Source of the DNA: Aphanizomenon flos-aquae FACHB-1287
Lineage (GTDB): Bacteria > Cyanobacteriota > Cyanobacteriia > Cyanobacteriales > Nostocaceae
Direction: 5' to 3'
Assembly (NCBI RefSeq): GCF_014698755.1
Contig: NZ_JACJTO010000006.1
Location: forward strand, 62,001-126,000
Length of the DNA: 64,000 bases
Positions 26,572 through 35,545 of the stretch are shown piece after piece. The notes under the pieces are model-generated. The model ran no database searches. It saw nothing but the letters and a program-made list of their open reading frames with translations, and was not told the origin of the DNA. The first letter of the stretch is position 1, and each line of letters opens with the position of its first letter. The position numbers and the translations under genes are program-made.

Positions 26572-27057
26572 TTAAGCTTCTCGCCAGCACAGGTTTAAAA
26601 GTATACCTCCTGATAGTATTTTCACGACTTCTAAACAGAAGTAACCGCCATGTAATATGTTCATTGTGGCTGGAACTGGGTTACTAGATAGCAAGCTTAA
26701 ATTAGCACCTAAAGCGCACATTTGGGGAGTTAAGAAATAAGTGTCTAGTAAAGCCACTGTCAATAGTAATCCAGATAAAGCGATACTACTTAAACCCCAA
26801 TGAGATTTAGTTTTGCTAATAGCCAGTACAGCAGTTAAAACCACAGCCGCAGACAATAATTCTAGACGATTAAAATTCCCAAAAACTACGTAACCTGCTG
26901 TGGAAAAATTTGCTTGATTCATCATACCAGCAAAGTAAAGACTAGGCATAATTACCCAATCTAAAACCAGACTAGCACTGAGCCAAAAACCTAAGATTAG
27001 GAGAATGGTTGTTTGCCAAGTTGACCGTTTAAACTCGAGATTAGAAATAGCGTTCAT
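26572..27057 (-). CDS. Hypothetical four-helix membrane protein
   Basis: A 161-residue protein with four hydrophobic segments (about 18-38, 62-80, 87-105 and 135-155) and little soluble sequence. The layout resembles small DUF4149-type membrane proteins, but I cannot confirm a family. It stands alone with gaps of about 190-270 bp on both sides. Confidence 0.6.
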   Translation of the reverse strand: MNAISNLEFKRSTWQTTILLILGFWLSASLVLDWVIMPSLYFAGMMNQANFSTAGYVVFGNFNRLELLSAAVVLTAVLAISKTKSHWGLSSIALSGLLLTVALLDTYFLTPQMCALGANLSLLSSNPVPATMNILHGGYFCLEVVKILSGGILLNLCWREA

Positions 27058-27244
27058 AAAAATAATTGCTTTGTTGTATTTCTAGTTTCTAACTAAAATA
27101 ATAATTTTGGCAACAAATATCAACTAACTGTTACAAATAATAAATTGAACTTCATTTATGTGTTTCCAATGTGTTCGTTCACAACTTTAGGTCTGGGTAA
27201 AAAATCAAAATCTGTAACAGAAAGTAAAATTACTCTCTTTTAAA

Positions 27245-27673
27245 CTACAATATACTTACTTTTCCATCACTACGAATATAAACAGATCTATCACCTGGAG
27301 AATCTTGACCATGGGGACGAATTTCTAAAACCAACGTCGTCAAATTCGGTTTGGATACCACACATTTTATGTATCTCCCCTGATTATCCCAAAACATAAG
27401 CGAAAAATTGTCTAATTCTTCCCCGCTCAAGTCAAATTGGAATTTTCCTCCTGGTTTTAACGTTGTTTTTCTAATTTCTGGTAACTGTTCTAATTTTACA
27501 TCACCATAACTGTGGTTAACGACTTGCACCCGAATATATTTTCCTGGTGTAAAATGAAGTGGATCAAGACCACAATGAGAAGCACAAGTACCTGCTAATG
27601 TCACGTTAGAGTTAATTGGTGTTAACAGTAATGTCGTCAATAATGTGGCAGAAATTGCAAATTTCACCTTCAT
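27245..27673 (-). CDS. Small exported hypothetical protein
   Basis: About 142 residues from ATG 27673. A GTG two codons earlier is possible, but AAGG sits 7 bases before this ATG. It has a signal peptide (hydrophobic ATLLTTLLL, cleavage near TLAG) and a beta-rich mature domain with two N-terminal cysteines (CASHC). The family is not recognised. Confidence 0.6.
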   Translation of the reverse strand: MKVKFAISATLLTTLLLTPINSNVTLAGTCASHCGLDPLHFTPGKYIRVQVVNHSYGDVKLEQLPEIRKTTLKPGGKFQFDLSGEELDNFSLMFWDNQGRYIKCVVSKPNLTTLVLEIRPHGQDSPGDRSVYIRSDGKVSIL

Positions 27674-27743
27674 ATACACCTTGGATGATTATTTAAATAT
27701 GCTGTAAAAACTGAATTTCTGGTAATAAAGGATCATTAACAAT

Positions 27744-28790
27744 CTAATTCAAATCTTCTAGCTTAATTCGAGGATCAGCAGCTTTTAAAATTAAGTCAGC
27801 AAGTAAGTTACCCATGATCAATAATACAGCACTCATGACCAAACTGGCCATGACTAAATATTGATCTTTAGCTAAAACAGCTTGTAGAGTTAATTTTCCT
27901 AAACCTGGCCAGTTGAAGAAATTTTCCGTAATAAATGCACCGCTTAATAAACCTGCTAATTCAAAACCCAATAAAGTAATTAATGGGTTAATAGCATTTC
28001 GCAAAGCATGAACATAAATAACCCGATTTTCTGGAAGTCCCTTAGCGCGAGCAGTTTGAATATAATCTTGACGTAAAACATCCAATAATTGACCACGCAT
28101 AATCCGTTGTAAACCAGCAAAACTGGTAATACTTAAAGCAATTAATGGTAAAACTGAATGCCAAGCAAGATCAATAATTTTACCTAACCATGTCAGGTCT
28201 GCATGATCAATACTGGTCATATTACCCACAGGAAAAAGTGGGGTAGTTAATTGAGCAAAGAATAGCAAAAATAAGACAGTGATAAAACTAGGAATACCTT
28301 GACCAGCATAACTGACTATTTGTAAAATCTGGTCAGTTTTGCGATTTTGTTTGACAGCAGCGAGAATACCCAAAGGAATAGCGATCACCCAGGTTATAAT
28401 TAAAGAAGCGATCGCTAATAATAACGTTGCTGGTACTCGTTCCCATAACAGCGATGACACAGAACGTTGATAAACAAAACTTGTACCAAAATCACCTTTA
28501 GTAATAATTTGCTTTAACCAAAATCCAAACTGTTCTGGCCAAGACTTATCTAACCCAAATTGTCGCCTAATTTCCTCAATTCGTTCTGGTGAAATTTTGG
28601 GATTTTGCCGCAGGGTATCTACATAATCTCCCGGAGACAACTTCATAATAAAAAACGACAAGGCCGACGCTAAAAAAATGGTCAATAGCGCCTGTAAAAG
28701 CCGTTTCATCACATAAATAAAAGTTTCATTCGTAACCAGCCCGATTAGCCAGTCTCGACTTGTCTCCAGGGAAATTTTTGTATTTGTCAT
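27744..28790 (-). CDS. ABC transporter permease, DppB/OppB family
   Basis: A 348-residue integral membrane protein with six helices and the EAA loop LDVLRQDYIQTARAKGLP, typical of dipeptide/oligopeptide/nickel permeases. No companion permease, ATPase or binding protein lies nearby, so the rest of the transporter must be encoded elsewhere. The annotated start lies inside the first unit of a 14-bp tandem repeat and has no ribosome site. A later in-frame ATG (MKRLLQALL, about residue 28) is a real alternative. Confidence 0.85.
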   Translation of the reverse strand: MTNTKISLETSRDWLIGLVTNETFIYVMKRLLQALLTIFLASALSFFIMKLSPGDYVDTLRQNPKISPERIEEIRRQFGLDKSWPEQFGFWLKQIITKGDFGTSFVYQRSVSSLLWERVPATLLLAIASLIITWVIAIPLGILAAVKQNRKTDQILQIVSYAGQGIPSFITVLFLLFFAQLTTPLFPVGNMTSIDHADLTWLGKIIDLAWHSVLPLIALSITSFAGLQRIMRGQLLDVLRQDYIQTARAKGLPENRVIYVHALRNAINPLITLLGFELAGLLSGAFITENFFNWPGLGKLTLQAVLAKDQYLVMASLVMSAVLLIMGNLLADLILKAADPRIKLEDLN

Positions 28791-28884
28791 TGGTCAGTTG
28801 CCATTGGTCAGTTGTCATTGGTCAGTTGTCATTGGTCAGTTGTCATTGGTCAGTTGTCATTGGTCAGTTGTCATTGGTCAGTTG
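28787..28884. repeat. Seven tandem copies of a 14-bp unit
   Basis: The unit is TCATTGGTCAGTTG, with one variant base in the second copy. The array fills the whole gap between apt and the permease gene, and its first unit contains the permease ATG. It is a doubled heptamer of the STRR type. Confidence 0.95.
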
Positions 28885-28892
28885 TTCGTTGT

Positions 28893-29411
28893 CTAATATT
28901 CAACCAGAGAAATAATAGGGACATCAGGCAAATGTTTCCGTCCTTGTAAATCTCGTAACTCAATAATAAACCCAAACCCTACAAGTTCACAATCAATTTT
29001 CTGTACTAACTGTGCCGTTGCGCTGGCAGTTCCACCAGTAGCAATTAAATCATCTACAATTAAAACCTTACTACCCGGTTGTAAAGCATCCTGATGTACT
29101 TCTAATGTGTCTGTACCATACTCTAGTTGATATTCAATTGAGTGGACTGCTGCTGGTAACTTGCCTTTTTTGCGAACCGGAATAAAACCCGCACCTAATT
29201 TATAAGCCATAGGTGCACCAAAAATAAACCCCCGTGACTCCATGCCAATAATGTAATCTATTTCAAGTTCAATTTCAGAACATTTTTGTGCTAAAAAGTC
29301 AATAGTATAACGCAATCCCGCTGGATCGCTTAATAGAGTAGTGACATCCCGAAATAAAATTCCCGGCTTAGGAAAATCAGGTACATCACGAATCAGCGAT
29401 TTTAAATCCAT
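28893..29411 (-). CDS. apt: Adenine phosphoribosyltransferase
   Basis: A 172-residue cytosolic purine-salvage enzyme that makes AMP from adenine and PRPP. It has the PRPP-binding motif [14 protein letters not shown] and the APT N-terminal block [20 protein letters not shown]. Length matches the family. It is upstream of the permease gene on the same strand, but the repeat array between them makes an operon uncertain. Confidence 0.96.
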   Translation of the reverse strand: MDLKSLIRDVPDFPKPGILFRDVTTLLSDPAGLRYTIDFLAQKCSEIELEIDYIIGMESRGFIFGAPMAYKLGAGFIPVRKKGKLPAAVHSIEYQLEYGTDTLEVHQDALQPGSKVLIVDDLIATGGTASATAQLVQKIDCELVGFGFIIELRDLQGRKHLPDVPIISLVEY

Positions 29412-29679
29412 GTTTGTGAGTAGTTAGTGGTCAAAAACAAAAGGCAAAAGGCAAAATTTTTCCCAAAATCAAGAAAAATCCTACCCTATAATGTCATAAC
29501 CTGAAGACTAGAGCTTTTGGTTTATCATTTATTGACGATCACCGAAAATTTTAACACTTAATGTATATGAAAACATTTGAGTAGAAAAACTATGTACTGT
29601 ATATAATTGAACTTCCTATCGCGTCGGCGATTAGTGACAATTACTGGTTAAAGTAATTGAGGATAGAAATGAAACGAGA

Positions 29680-30342
29680 ATGGAAACATTGGAAACGAAT
29701 AAGGTATTTTCTAGAATGAATGTCTCTGCTACTGTCAGACCTGTAAACAACCCAAACTCCCAGGGAACATCGATGATTTTGGACACCTTACCAGATCCAG
29801 CCATTGCTGGCCAAGTATGTCCAGCCAGAACCAGATTGCAAATAGATTTAATGTTACTAGCCATTGAAGCCCTAGAACTGGGCGGTTCTGAAGCTATTTT
29901 GTCCTTTGCTGAAGAATTAGACCTCAAGGGAATTATCAAAAATCGGGTAAACTTATGGCGGATGCGAGCCTCTAACCCCATGCGAAAAGCCCATAGTCGT
30001 CGTCCTTTGGATATTTTAGAGGCCAAAGCCTTAGTAGTCATTGCTTGCTATATTGCGCGCCGATTAACAGTTGTGATTCGGCAACTACTAACCATATATC
30101 AACAATTGGCTGACAAACAGATTCCACCAGAACAAAATTTAAAATTAGCTAATTACTTAGAAAGGTTTAGAACACATTTTAAAAGTCGGATGAATTCCCG
30201 TCGCTCCGGTGTACTATCATTAACTTCTGATGAAAAATTAGATGAACTAGCTATAAACCTGTTAGGAAAATTACTATTTTGCACAGGTACAGCGGGAATG
30301 CAGCGGTATTGGATTTCTCTTTTTGACGGTGAAGTAGAGTAG
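29680..30342 (+). CDS. DUF3038 protein
   Basis: A 220-residue soluble protein, conserved in cyanobacteria, with a helical core (LQIDLMLLAIEALELGGSEA near residues 53-72). No known enzymatic motif is visible. It is 15 bp upstream of the DUF4335 gene, and the two are usual neighbours, which suggests a shared but unknown process. The start could also be the ATG 13 codons in. Confidence 0.8.
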   Translation: METLETNKVFSRMNVSATVRPVNNPNSQGTSMILDTLPDPAIAGQVCPARTRLQIDLMLLAIEALELGGSEAILSFAEELDLKGIIKNRVNLWRMRASNPMRKAHSRRPLDILEAKALVVIACYIARRLTVVIRQLLTIYQQLADKQIPPEQNLKLANYLERFRTHFKSRMNSRRSGVLSLTSDEKLDELAINLLGKLLFCTGTAGMQRYWISLFDGEVE

Positions 30343-30357
30343 AGTGAATAAATAAAA

Positions 30358-31773
30358 ATGAATATCCAACGTAAATATAGTTTGCCTAATTGTACCCTAC
30401 TCCTAGAAGGGTTAAGTGACATGACACGGACTGCTAACTTTCAAGAACTGCGTCCTGAACTATCCATATTAGTGAATGCAGAATGCTACATATCTAATTA
30501 CACTCAACCGATAGTTGGGGGGAGAGAATTTTTTGAAAGCTTAGTTAGGGTTGTCAGCACCTACGCTCAAGAATTTTTAAGCAATATACCTAACCCCCAG
30601 AGTCAAAAATTTGCTAATCAAAATCATCATTCAGAGTTGGTCGAATTGCAAAACATTGACAGCAACAGACACCAATTAACTGTTCACTCTGAAATCACGG
30701 GAGACAACCTGGGGGGAAACAAAAGCCTTGAACAACAATCAACCATTCAAATGGTCTTGAACACAGTTCAATTATTTGATTTGGTTGAAGCTGTAGATCA
30801 GTTTTTTGCTGATAGTCAAACTTTACCAGAATTATCCCTGGAATTACACCCAGTTACTCGCAGTTATGGTGGTTCAAGTCAAACTTTACTCAAACAAGCT
30901 ATCCCGGCTACTGTAGGCGTATCTAGCCTGGCCGTAGCTGCATTGACCTTTAGCTTAATTCCCACTCCCCAGGTCAGTCCTCCTCAAGTTAACCCGGATG
31001 TTCAGTCCAGCACTTCTACAACCACACCTACAGCACCCGTACCCCCTACAACTATTCCCTCAGCCTCTGTAACACCTAGCACGGTTAAAGATTTGGAGGC
31101 ACTTTTAAAGACAGTTCCAGAAATAACAGATTCATCTCAGTTACGGGCATTAAATCGTCAACTTTATAATCAAATTCATCCCGCTTGGACAAATCGCTCA
31201 GGATTATCTGATAATTTAGTTTATCGTTTAGGTGTTGGTGCTGATGGTAGTATCGTTGGTTATAAGGCAGTTAATCAAAAAGCCAGTGACGCAATAGATC
31301 AAACACCATTACCCAAACTACTCTATAATCCTGCTAGTCGCGTCCCTAATGAACCTATTGCCCAATTCAAGGTTGTATTTACTCAAAGAGGGATTCTAGA
31401 AATTAGCCCCTGGTTGGGATACTCTAAAACTCCAGAAGTAACTGGGGAAAAAATTACTGATAGCGGTAAAATCAAAGACCTAAATCAAAAGCTGTATAGT
31501 ACAATTCGTCAAAATTGGAGTGTTACTCCCACCTTTGCCAGCAATTTGAAATATCGGGTAGCAGTGAATAAAGAAGGTGTGATTGCTGACTATGAACCAC
31601 TCAATCAAGTTGCTTTTGATTATTTCCGGGAAACACCTCTACCTCAAATGTTCCAATCTGTTTACGGCTCAAATGTGGCAGCACCCGATACAAAAGACCC
31701 TTTGGCTCACTTTCAAGTGGTATTTACACCTAAAGGCGAATTAGAAGTTACCCATTGGAAAGGATATAAGTAA
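30358..31773 (+). CDS. DUF4335 protein
   Basis: A 471-residue protein with an N-terminal DUF4335 region (INIQRKYSLPNCTLLLEGL-like opening), a hydrophobic segment near 195-212, a proline/threonine linker (about 215-240), and two similar C-terminal repeats. Each repeat has a YRVAV/YRLGV, ADY/GYK and HFQVVF/QFKVVF pattern. The layout suggests a cytoplasmic domain joined by one membrane span to two extracytoplasmic repeats. It pairs with the DUF3038 gene. Function unknown. Confidence 0.8.
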   Translation: MNIQRKYSLPNCTLLLEGLSDMTRTANFQELRPELSILVNAECYISNYTQPIVGGREFFESLVRVVSTYAQEFLSNIPNPQSQKFANQNHHSELVELQNIDSNRHQLTVHSEITGDNLGGNKSLEQQSTIQMVLNTVQLFDLVEAVDQFFADSQTLPELSLELHPVTRSYGGSSQTLLKQAIPATVGVSSLAVAALTFSLIPTPQVSPPQVNPDVQSSTSTTTPTAPVPPTTIPSASVTPSTVKDLEALLKTVPEITDSSQLRALNRQLYNQIHPAWTNRSGLSDNLVYRLGVGADGSIVGYKAVNQKASDAIDQTPLPKLLYNPASRVPNEPIAQFKVVFTQRGILEISPWLGYSKTPEVTGEKITDSGKIKDLNQKLYSTIRQNWSVTPTFASNLKYRVAVNKEGVIADYEPLNQVAFDYFRETPLPQMFQSVYGSNVAAPDTKDPLAHFQVVFTPKGELEVTHWKGYK

Positions 31774-31779
31774 TTATTA

Positions 31780-31860
31780 GTGGTTAGTTGTCAGTTGTTG
31801 GTTGTCAGTTGTTGGTTGTCAGTGGTTAGTTGTCAGTTGTCAGTGGTCAGTGGTTAGTTG
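31780..31860. repeat. Degenerate heptamer repeat array
   Basis: Interleaved TTGTCAG, TTGTTGG and TGGTTAG heptamers fill the gap between the convergent DUF4335 and FHA-PBP genes, right up to the stop codon of the latter. Confidence 0.85.
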
Positions 31861-31861
31861 T

Positions 31862-34132
31862 CTATTTCGTAATTTTCCCCATATAATCACCCCAAAGTTG
31901 TGCTGCTTGGGCACTACTACCAGATGTAGGGGAATTATTATCGTTACCTAACCAAATACCAGTGACAAGTTTGCGACTAGGAATAAAACCAATAAACCAG
32001 AGGTCAACATTATTATTTGTTGTCCCGGTTTTACCTGCTTCCCCTAAACCAATAGCCGCGCTACGTCCTGTCCCATTACTAATTACCCCCCGCATTAAAG
32101 TAGTCATTTGATTAGCAACTGCTTTTTTTAGCACTTGTTTAGAACCATTTGGATCTGTATCGAAAGAGTAAATCACACGACAGGTTTCTAAATCTTTGAG
32201 ATTCTTGCAATCACTACTGTCACGAATTTTACTAATGGCATGGGGTGGATTCCAGACTCCATAATTACCAATTGCCCCAAATGCTCCGGTCATTTCTAAA
32301 ACATTAACTTCACTCTGACCTAATACCAAACCCGGTACTTCCTCAAGATTAGATCTAACACCCAAACGCTGTGCCATATCCACCAATTTATTCAAGCCAA
32401 TTGCCTTTGTCACCCGCAAAGCAATAGGGTTTTCTGAAAGTGCCAAGCCAGTCGCTATATCTAAACTACCACCAGCACCACTACGACAGGGTTTATAGGT
32501 AAAGCCTTGCCAAGTTAAAGGACTGCAAGAATATCTTGTGTATGGAGAAATGCCTTTTTCTATAGCCGCGGTGTAAGCAAAAATTTTAAAAGTAGAACCC
32601 GGTTGTCGTTGAGCTTGTACAGTACGATTAAACTGGCTTTTTCTGTAATCAGTTCCCCCCACCATGGCAATAATACTTCCTGTTTTCGAGTCAAGGGTCA
32701 CCATTCCCCCTTGGGAAAAACCAAAATTTGAGCCAGCTTTAGTTACAGAATTTTTTAACTCTGTTTCGGCTTTGGCTTGAATATTTGGATCTAACTGGGT
32801 TTCAATGATATAGTTACCTTCTCTGGCTGCTCCTGGACCTAGTCTTGATGTTAATTCTTGAAAAACGTAATCATAAAAATAGGGAGCAATGGTTTTGGCT
32901 TGCGTTTCGCAGACTTTGGGGCTAACTTGGACAGTAGAACGGCGTGCGCGATTGGCTTCCTCTTGGGTGATTTTGCCCATTTCCAGTAGTCGCTTAATAA
33001 CTCGATTTCGATAATCTGCTGCTCCCAGTTTTCGCGGGCCTGTTCCACAAAAATCAAAGGCATTGGGAGCGGGTAAAATCCCTACTAAAGTTGCTGCTTC
33101 TGCTAGAGTTAATTCTTTGGCCGATTTGTTAAAATAGTATTTGGCTGCATCTTCAAAACCAGAAGTATCTGCACCTAAAAATACCCGATTTAAGTAAGTT
33201 AGTAAAATATCATCTTTGCTGTAAAATGTTTCTAATTTCAGAGAAACAACAACTTCTTTTAATTTCCGTCCTAAAGAATCCTGACTACCCACATATTCAC
33301 GGAATAAACTCCGGGCTACTTGTTGGGTAACTGTACTCGCTCCTTGTTGGAAATCACCGCTACGACTGTTGATAAATACGGCTCTCAACACACCCAAAGG
33401 ATCTACCCCGAAGTGCCAATAATAACGACTATCCTCAGAAGCTACGACAGCGGGGGCTAAATAGGGTCCAAAGTCTGATAGGTTTTTCAGGTCTATGTGG
33501 GCTATATTTCGCGGTTGACGGAGTGGGGTTGAGCCATCCCGGGCATAAACGACTACAGGGGCTTTAGTGGCTGTAGGTAAAGGTCTAACGGAAAATTTCA
33601 TCCATTCAATACCTAATGATAAGGCAATTAGAGCCATGACACCACTGACACCATAAGCTGTCCAGGTGACACCCTTTATATACCAAGCTGGTGGGTCTAT
33701 ATATTCTAAATGCACGGAGGCAGCTAGTTCCGGGGGTCCTAAGGTAATTATATCACCATGACGCATTTCTAGGGCATTTATTCGCCTTTTGCCTAGATAA
33801 ATACCGTTGGTGGAGTTTTCATCTTTAATGGTGAAAACGGGGGTATTTTGGGTGGAATCCCGGGACAGTGAAAGATGAATTTGGCTGACAACTTGATTAC
33901 GAACAATGATATCACAAGATTTAGAACTACGTCCTAAAATATAGCGATCGCCTAATAGTGCATATTCTAACGTTTGATTGACCCCGGCATCATGTACCAA
34001 TAGTTTTGGGACTTTGACATTGGGTTTCAGCGCCAATTTGGAAAAATCAACTCTAGCTTGAATTGTATTTACTACTTGAGTCAGTTGACCAAGTAAGGTT
34101 TGTGGTCTTTGTGGAGGTTGGGGGGAACTCAT
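31862..34132 (-). CDS. Class A penicillin-binding protein with N-terminal FHA domain
   Basis: A 756-residue peptidoglycan glycosyltransferase/transpeptidase. An FHA domain (about 60-140; YILGRSSKSCDI, STNGIYLG) precedes the membrane span (about 155-175). The glycosyltransferase-51 site is ASEDSRYYWHFG, followed by GASTVTQQVAR. The transpeptidase has the S-x-x-K motif in QPGSTFKIF, SEN in LALSENPIAL, and KTGTTNNN. The FHA domain binds phosphothreonine, so wall synthesis may be tied to Ser/Thr kinase signalling. That link is inference. Only 8 bp separate it from lspA upstream, so the two form an operon. Confidence 0.92.
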   Translation of the reverse strand: MSSPQPPQRPQTLLGQLTQVVNTIQARVDFSKLALKPNVKVPKLLVHDAGVNQTLEYALLGDRYILGRSSKSCDIIVRNQVVSQIHLSLSRDSTQNTPVFTIKDENSTNGIYLGKRRINALEMRHGDIITLGPPELAASVHLEYIDPPAWYIKGVTWTAYGVSGVMALIALSLGIEWMKFSVRPLPTATKAPVVVYARDGSTPLRQPRNIAHIDLKNLSDFGPYLAPAVVASEDSRYYWHFGVDPLGVLRAVFINSRSGDFQQGASTVTQQVARSLFREYVGSQDSLGRKLKEVVVSLKLETFYSKDDILLTYLNRVFLGADTSGFEDAAKYYFNKSAKELTLAEAATLVGILPAPNAFDFCGTGPRKLGAADYRNRVIKRLLEMGKITQEEANRARRSTVQVSPKVCETQAKTIAPYFYDYVFQELTSRLGPGAAREGNYIIETQLDPNIQAKAETELKNSVTKAGSNFGFSQGGMVTLDSKTGSIIAMVGGTDYRKSQFNRTVQAQRQPGSTFKIFAYTAAIEKGISPYTRYSCSPLTWQGFTYKPCRSGAGGSLDIATGLALSENPIALRVTKAIGLNKLVDMAQRLGVRSNLEEVPGLVLGQSEVNVLEMTGAFGAIGNYGVWNPPHAISKIRDSSDCKNLKDLETCRVIYSFDTDPNGSKQVLKKAVANQMTTLMRGVISNGTGRSAAIGLGEAGKTGTTNNNVDLWFIGFIPSRKLVTGIWLGNDNNSPTSGSSAQAAQLWGDYMGKITK

Positions 34133-34140
34133 AAAAAATT

Positions 34141-34602
34141 TTAATTACTTGGTGTTTTTTGCCATGAGGCAATTAACAGGCAGACAATTCCAATAGTAAT
34201 AAAAGAATCAGCCATATTGAATACGGCAAAATTAATCAACCGAAAATCAAGAAAGTCAACGACATAGCCTAATGCAAATCTATCAATACCATTGCCCATT
34301 GCTCCTCCTAAAATCAAACCATAACCCAATTGATCCCAAAAACTTAACAATGGTCCTGATAATGCAATAATTATCAATACTAAAGTTACACCTAAAGACA
34401 GCCAGCGTAACCACTCTACTTTACCACTTAATAAACTAAAAGCTGCACCTGTATTAGTAACATAGGTAAAATGAAATATACCACGTAGCAAGGGCAGTGT
34501 TTGTCCTAATTTGAAAGTTTGCACTACCCAATATTTTGTCAGTTGGTCTAATAAAAATGCTGTCAAGGCCGCAATCCAAAAAAAGCGATTTTTTATACGC
34601 AT
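34141..34602 (-). CDS. lspA: Lipoprotein signal peptidase
   Basis: A 153-residue, four-helix aspartyl protease that removes signal peptides from lipoproteins. It has TNTGAAFSLL, the first catalytic Asp in GGAMGNGIDRFALGYVVDFLDF and the second in NMADSFI. Length matches the family. Confidence 0.96.
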   Translation of the reverse strand: MRIKNRFFWIAALTAFLLDQLTKYWVVQTFKLGQTLPLLRGIFHFTYVTNTGAAFSLLSGKVEWLRWLSLGVTLVLIIIALSGPLLSFWDQLGYGLILGGAMGNGIDRFALGYVVDFLDFRLINFAVFNMADSFITIGIVCLLIASWQKTPSN

Positions 34603-34609
34603 GATAAAT

Positions 34610-34720
34610 TTGTCAGTTGTCAGTGGTTAGTGGTCAGTTGTCGGTGGTTACTGTCGGTGGTTGGTTGTGTTTTCTTTACTACTGACTATTGATCACTGAC
34701 TACTAATCAATGACCAATAA
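34610..34720. repeat. Degenerate heptamer repeat array
   Basis: Units such as TTGTCAG, TGGTTAG and TGGTCAG, and then ACTGACTAC-type units in the opposite sense, fill the space between bioY and lspA. The two senses could fold into a long imperfect hairpin. Confidence 0.75.
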
Positions 34721-35308
34721 CTAATAAAACATTATATGTCGTAGGATATAAGCTACTATGGTGACAGCACAAACAACTACTAGTTGTCCTGGTAGCGCGA
34801 AACAGGAGTATTTGAGCATAGCTTGAATTAGAGATAAATTTTCTGTTCCTTTCCAAGGCAACACATAACTAATAATTAAATAAGCTATACCGCAGAGGTG
34901 AACGGTGATTAAGCCACAAAAACAACCAAAAGCCAGTGTTTCTAAGCGAGGTCTAGCTTTAAAGGCTAAATAACCACAAATCCAAGCTCCAGGAATAAAA
35001 CCCAACAAATAGCCAAACTGAGATAGTTTAACATAACCTATACCGCCTCCTTCGGCAAATACGGGTAATAAAGTTAATCCCATGACTAAATAGGCAATTT
35101 GCGAGAGCGCGGCGGCATTTTGACCTCCTAAACAGCCTACTAGTAGCACTGCACCAATTTGATAGCTGACACCTAATGAAAGGGTTTGAATTCCGTGCTG
35201 ACTCCAGTTCCAAGGTGAGGTAACACCATAAGCTTCTAGGAAAGTACCACCCATTGTCAGGAGCAAGCCTATCATAGACCATAGCAGTTGATTTGATGCA
35301 GCAAACAT
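34721..35308 (-). CDS. bioY: Biotin transporter substrate-binding subunit BioY
   Basis: A 195-residue protein with six hydrophobic segments and the BioY pattern, including ALSQIAYLVMGLTLLPVFAEGGG and GYLLGFIPGAWICGYLA. BioY is the S-component of energy-coupling-factor biotin uptake and can work alone at low affinity. No EcfA or EcfT genes are adjacent. Confidence 0.9.
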   Translation of the reverse strand: MFAASNQLLWSMIGLLLTMGGTFLEAYGVTSPWNWSQHGIQTLSLGVSYQIGAVLLVGCLGGQNAAALSQIAYLVMGLTLLPVFAEGGGIGYVKLSQFGYLLGFIPGAWICGYLAFKARPRLETLAFGCFCGLITVHLCGIAYLIISYVLPWKGTENLSLIQAMLKYSCFALPGQLVVVCAVTIVAYILRHIMFY

Positions 35309-35545
35309 TTATTAGGCGCGAGGGAAAAGGCAATAGAACTAATGACAACAAGTATCGGCAACAAGTTGGCTTCACAATCGTAGATACTAAACATACAGGA
35401 GTCAAGAGGCAAAGGGTATGTGTGATTAGCACCAAAAAATAACTCTGGATATTTCCATTTATTCACCCATTCTCTACTTACTAAAAATATTTTTTAGCGG
35501 TATGTTAGAGGTGTTTATCTAAAAAATCAATAGAAATCAACACTA

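Noticed and set aside
28787-28884. Possible CRISPR array
   Set aside because: Units of 14 bp are directly joined with no spacers; this is a simple tandem repeat.
35470-35545. Pho box upstream of pstS
   Set aside because: No convincing tandem CTTAACC-type repeats; not reported as a site.
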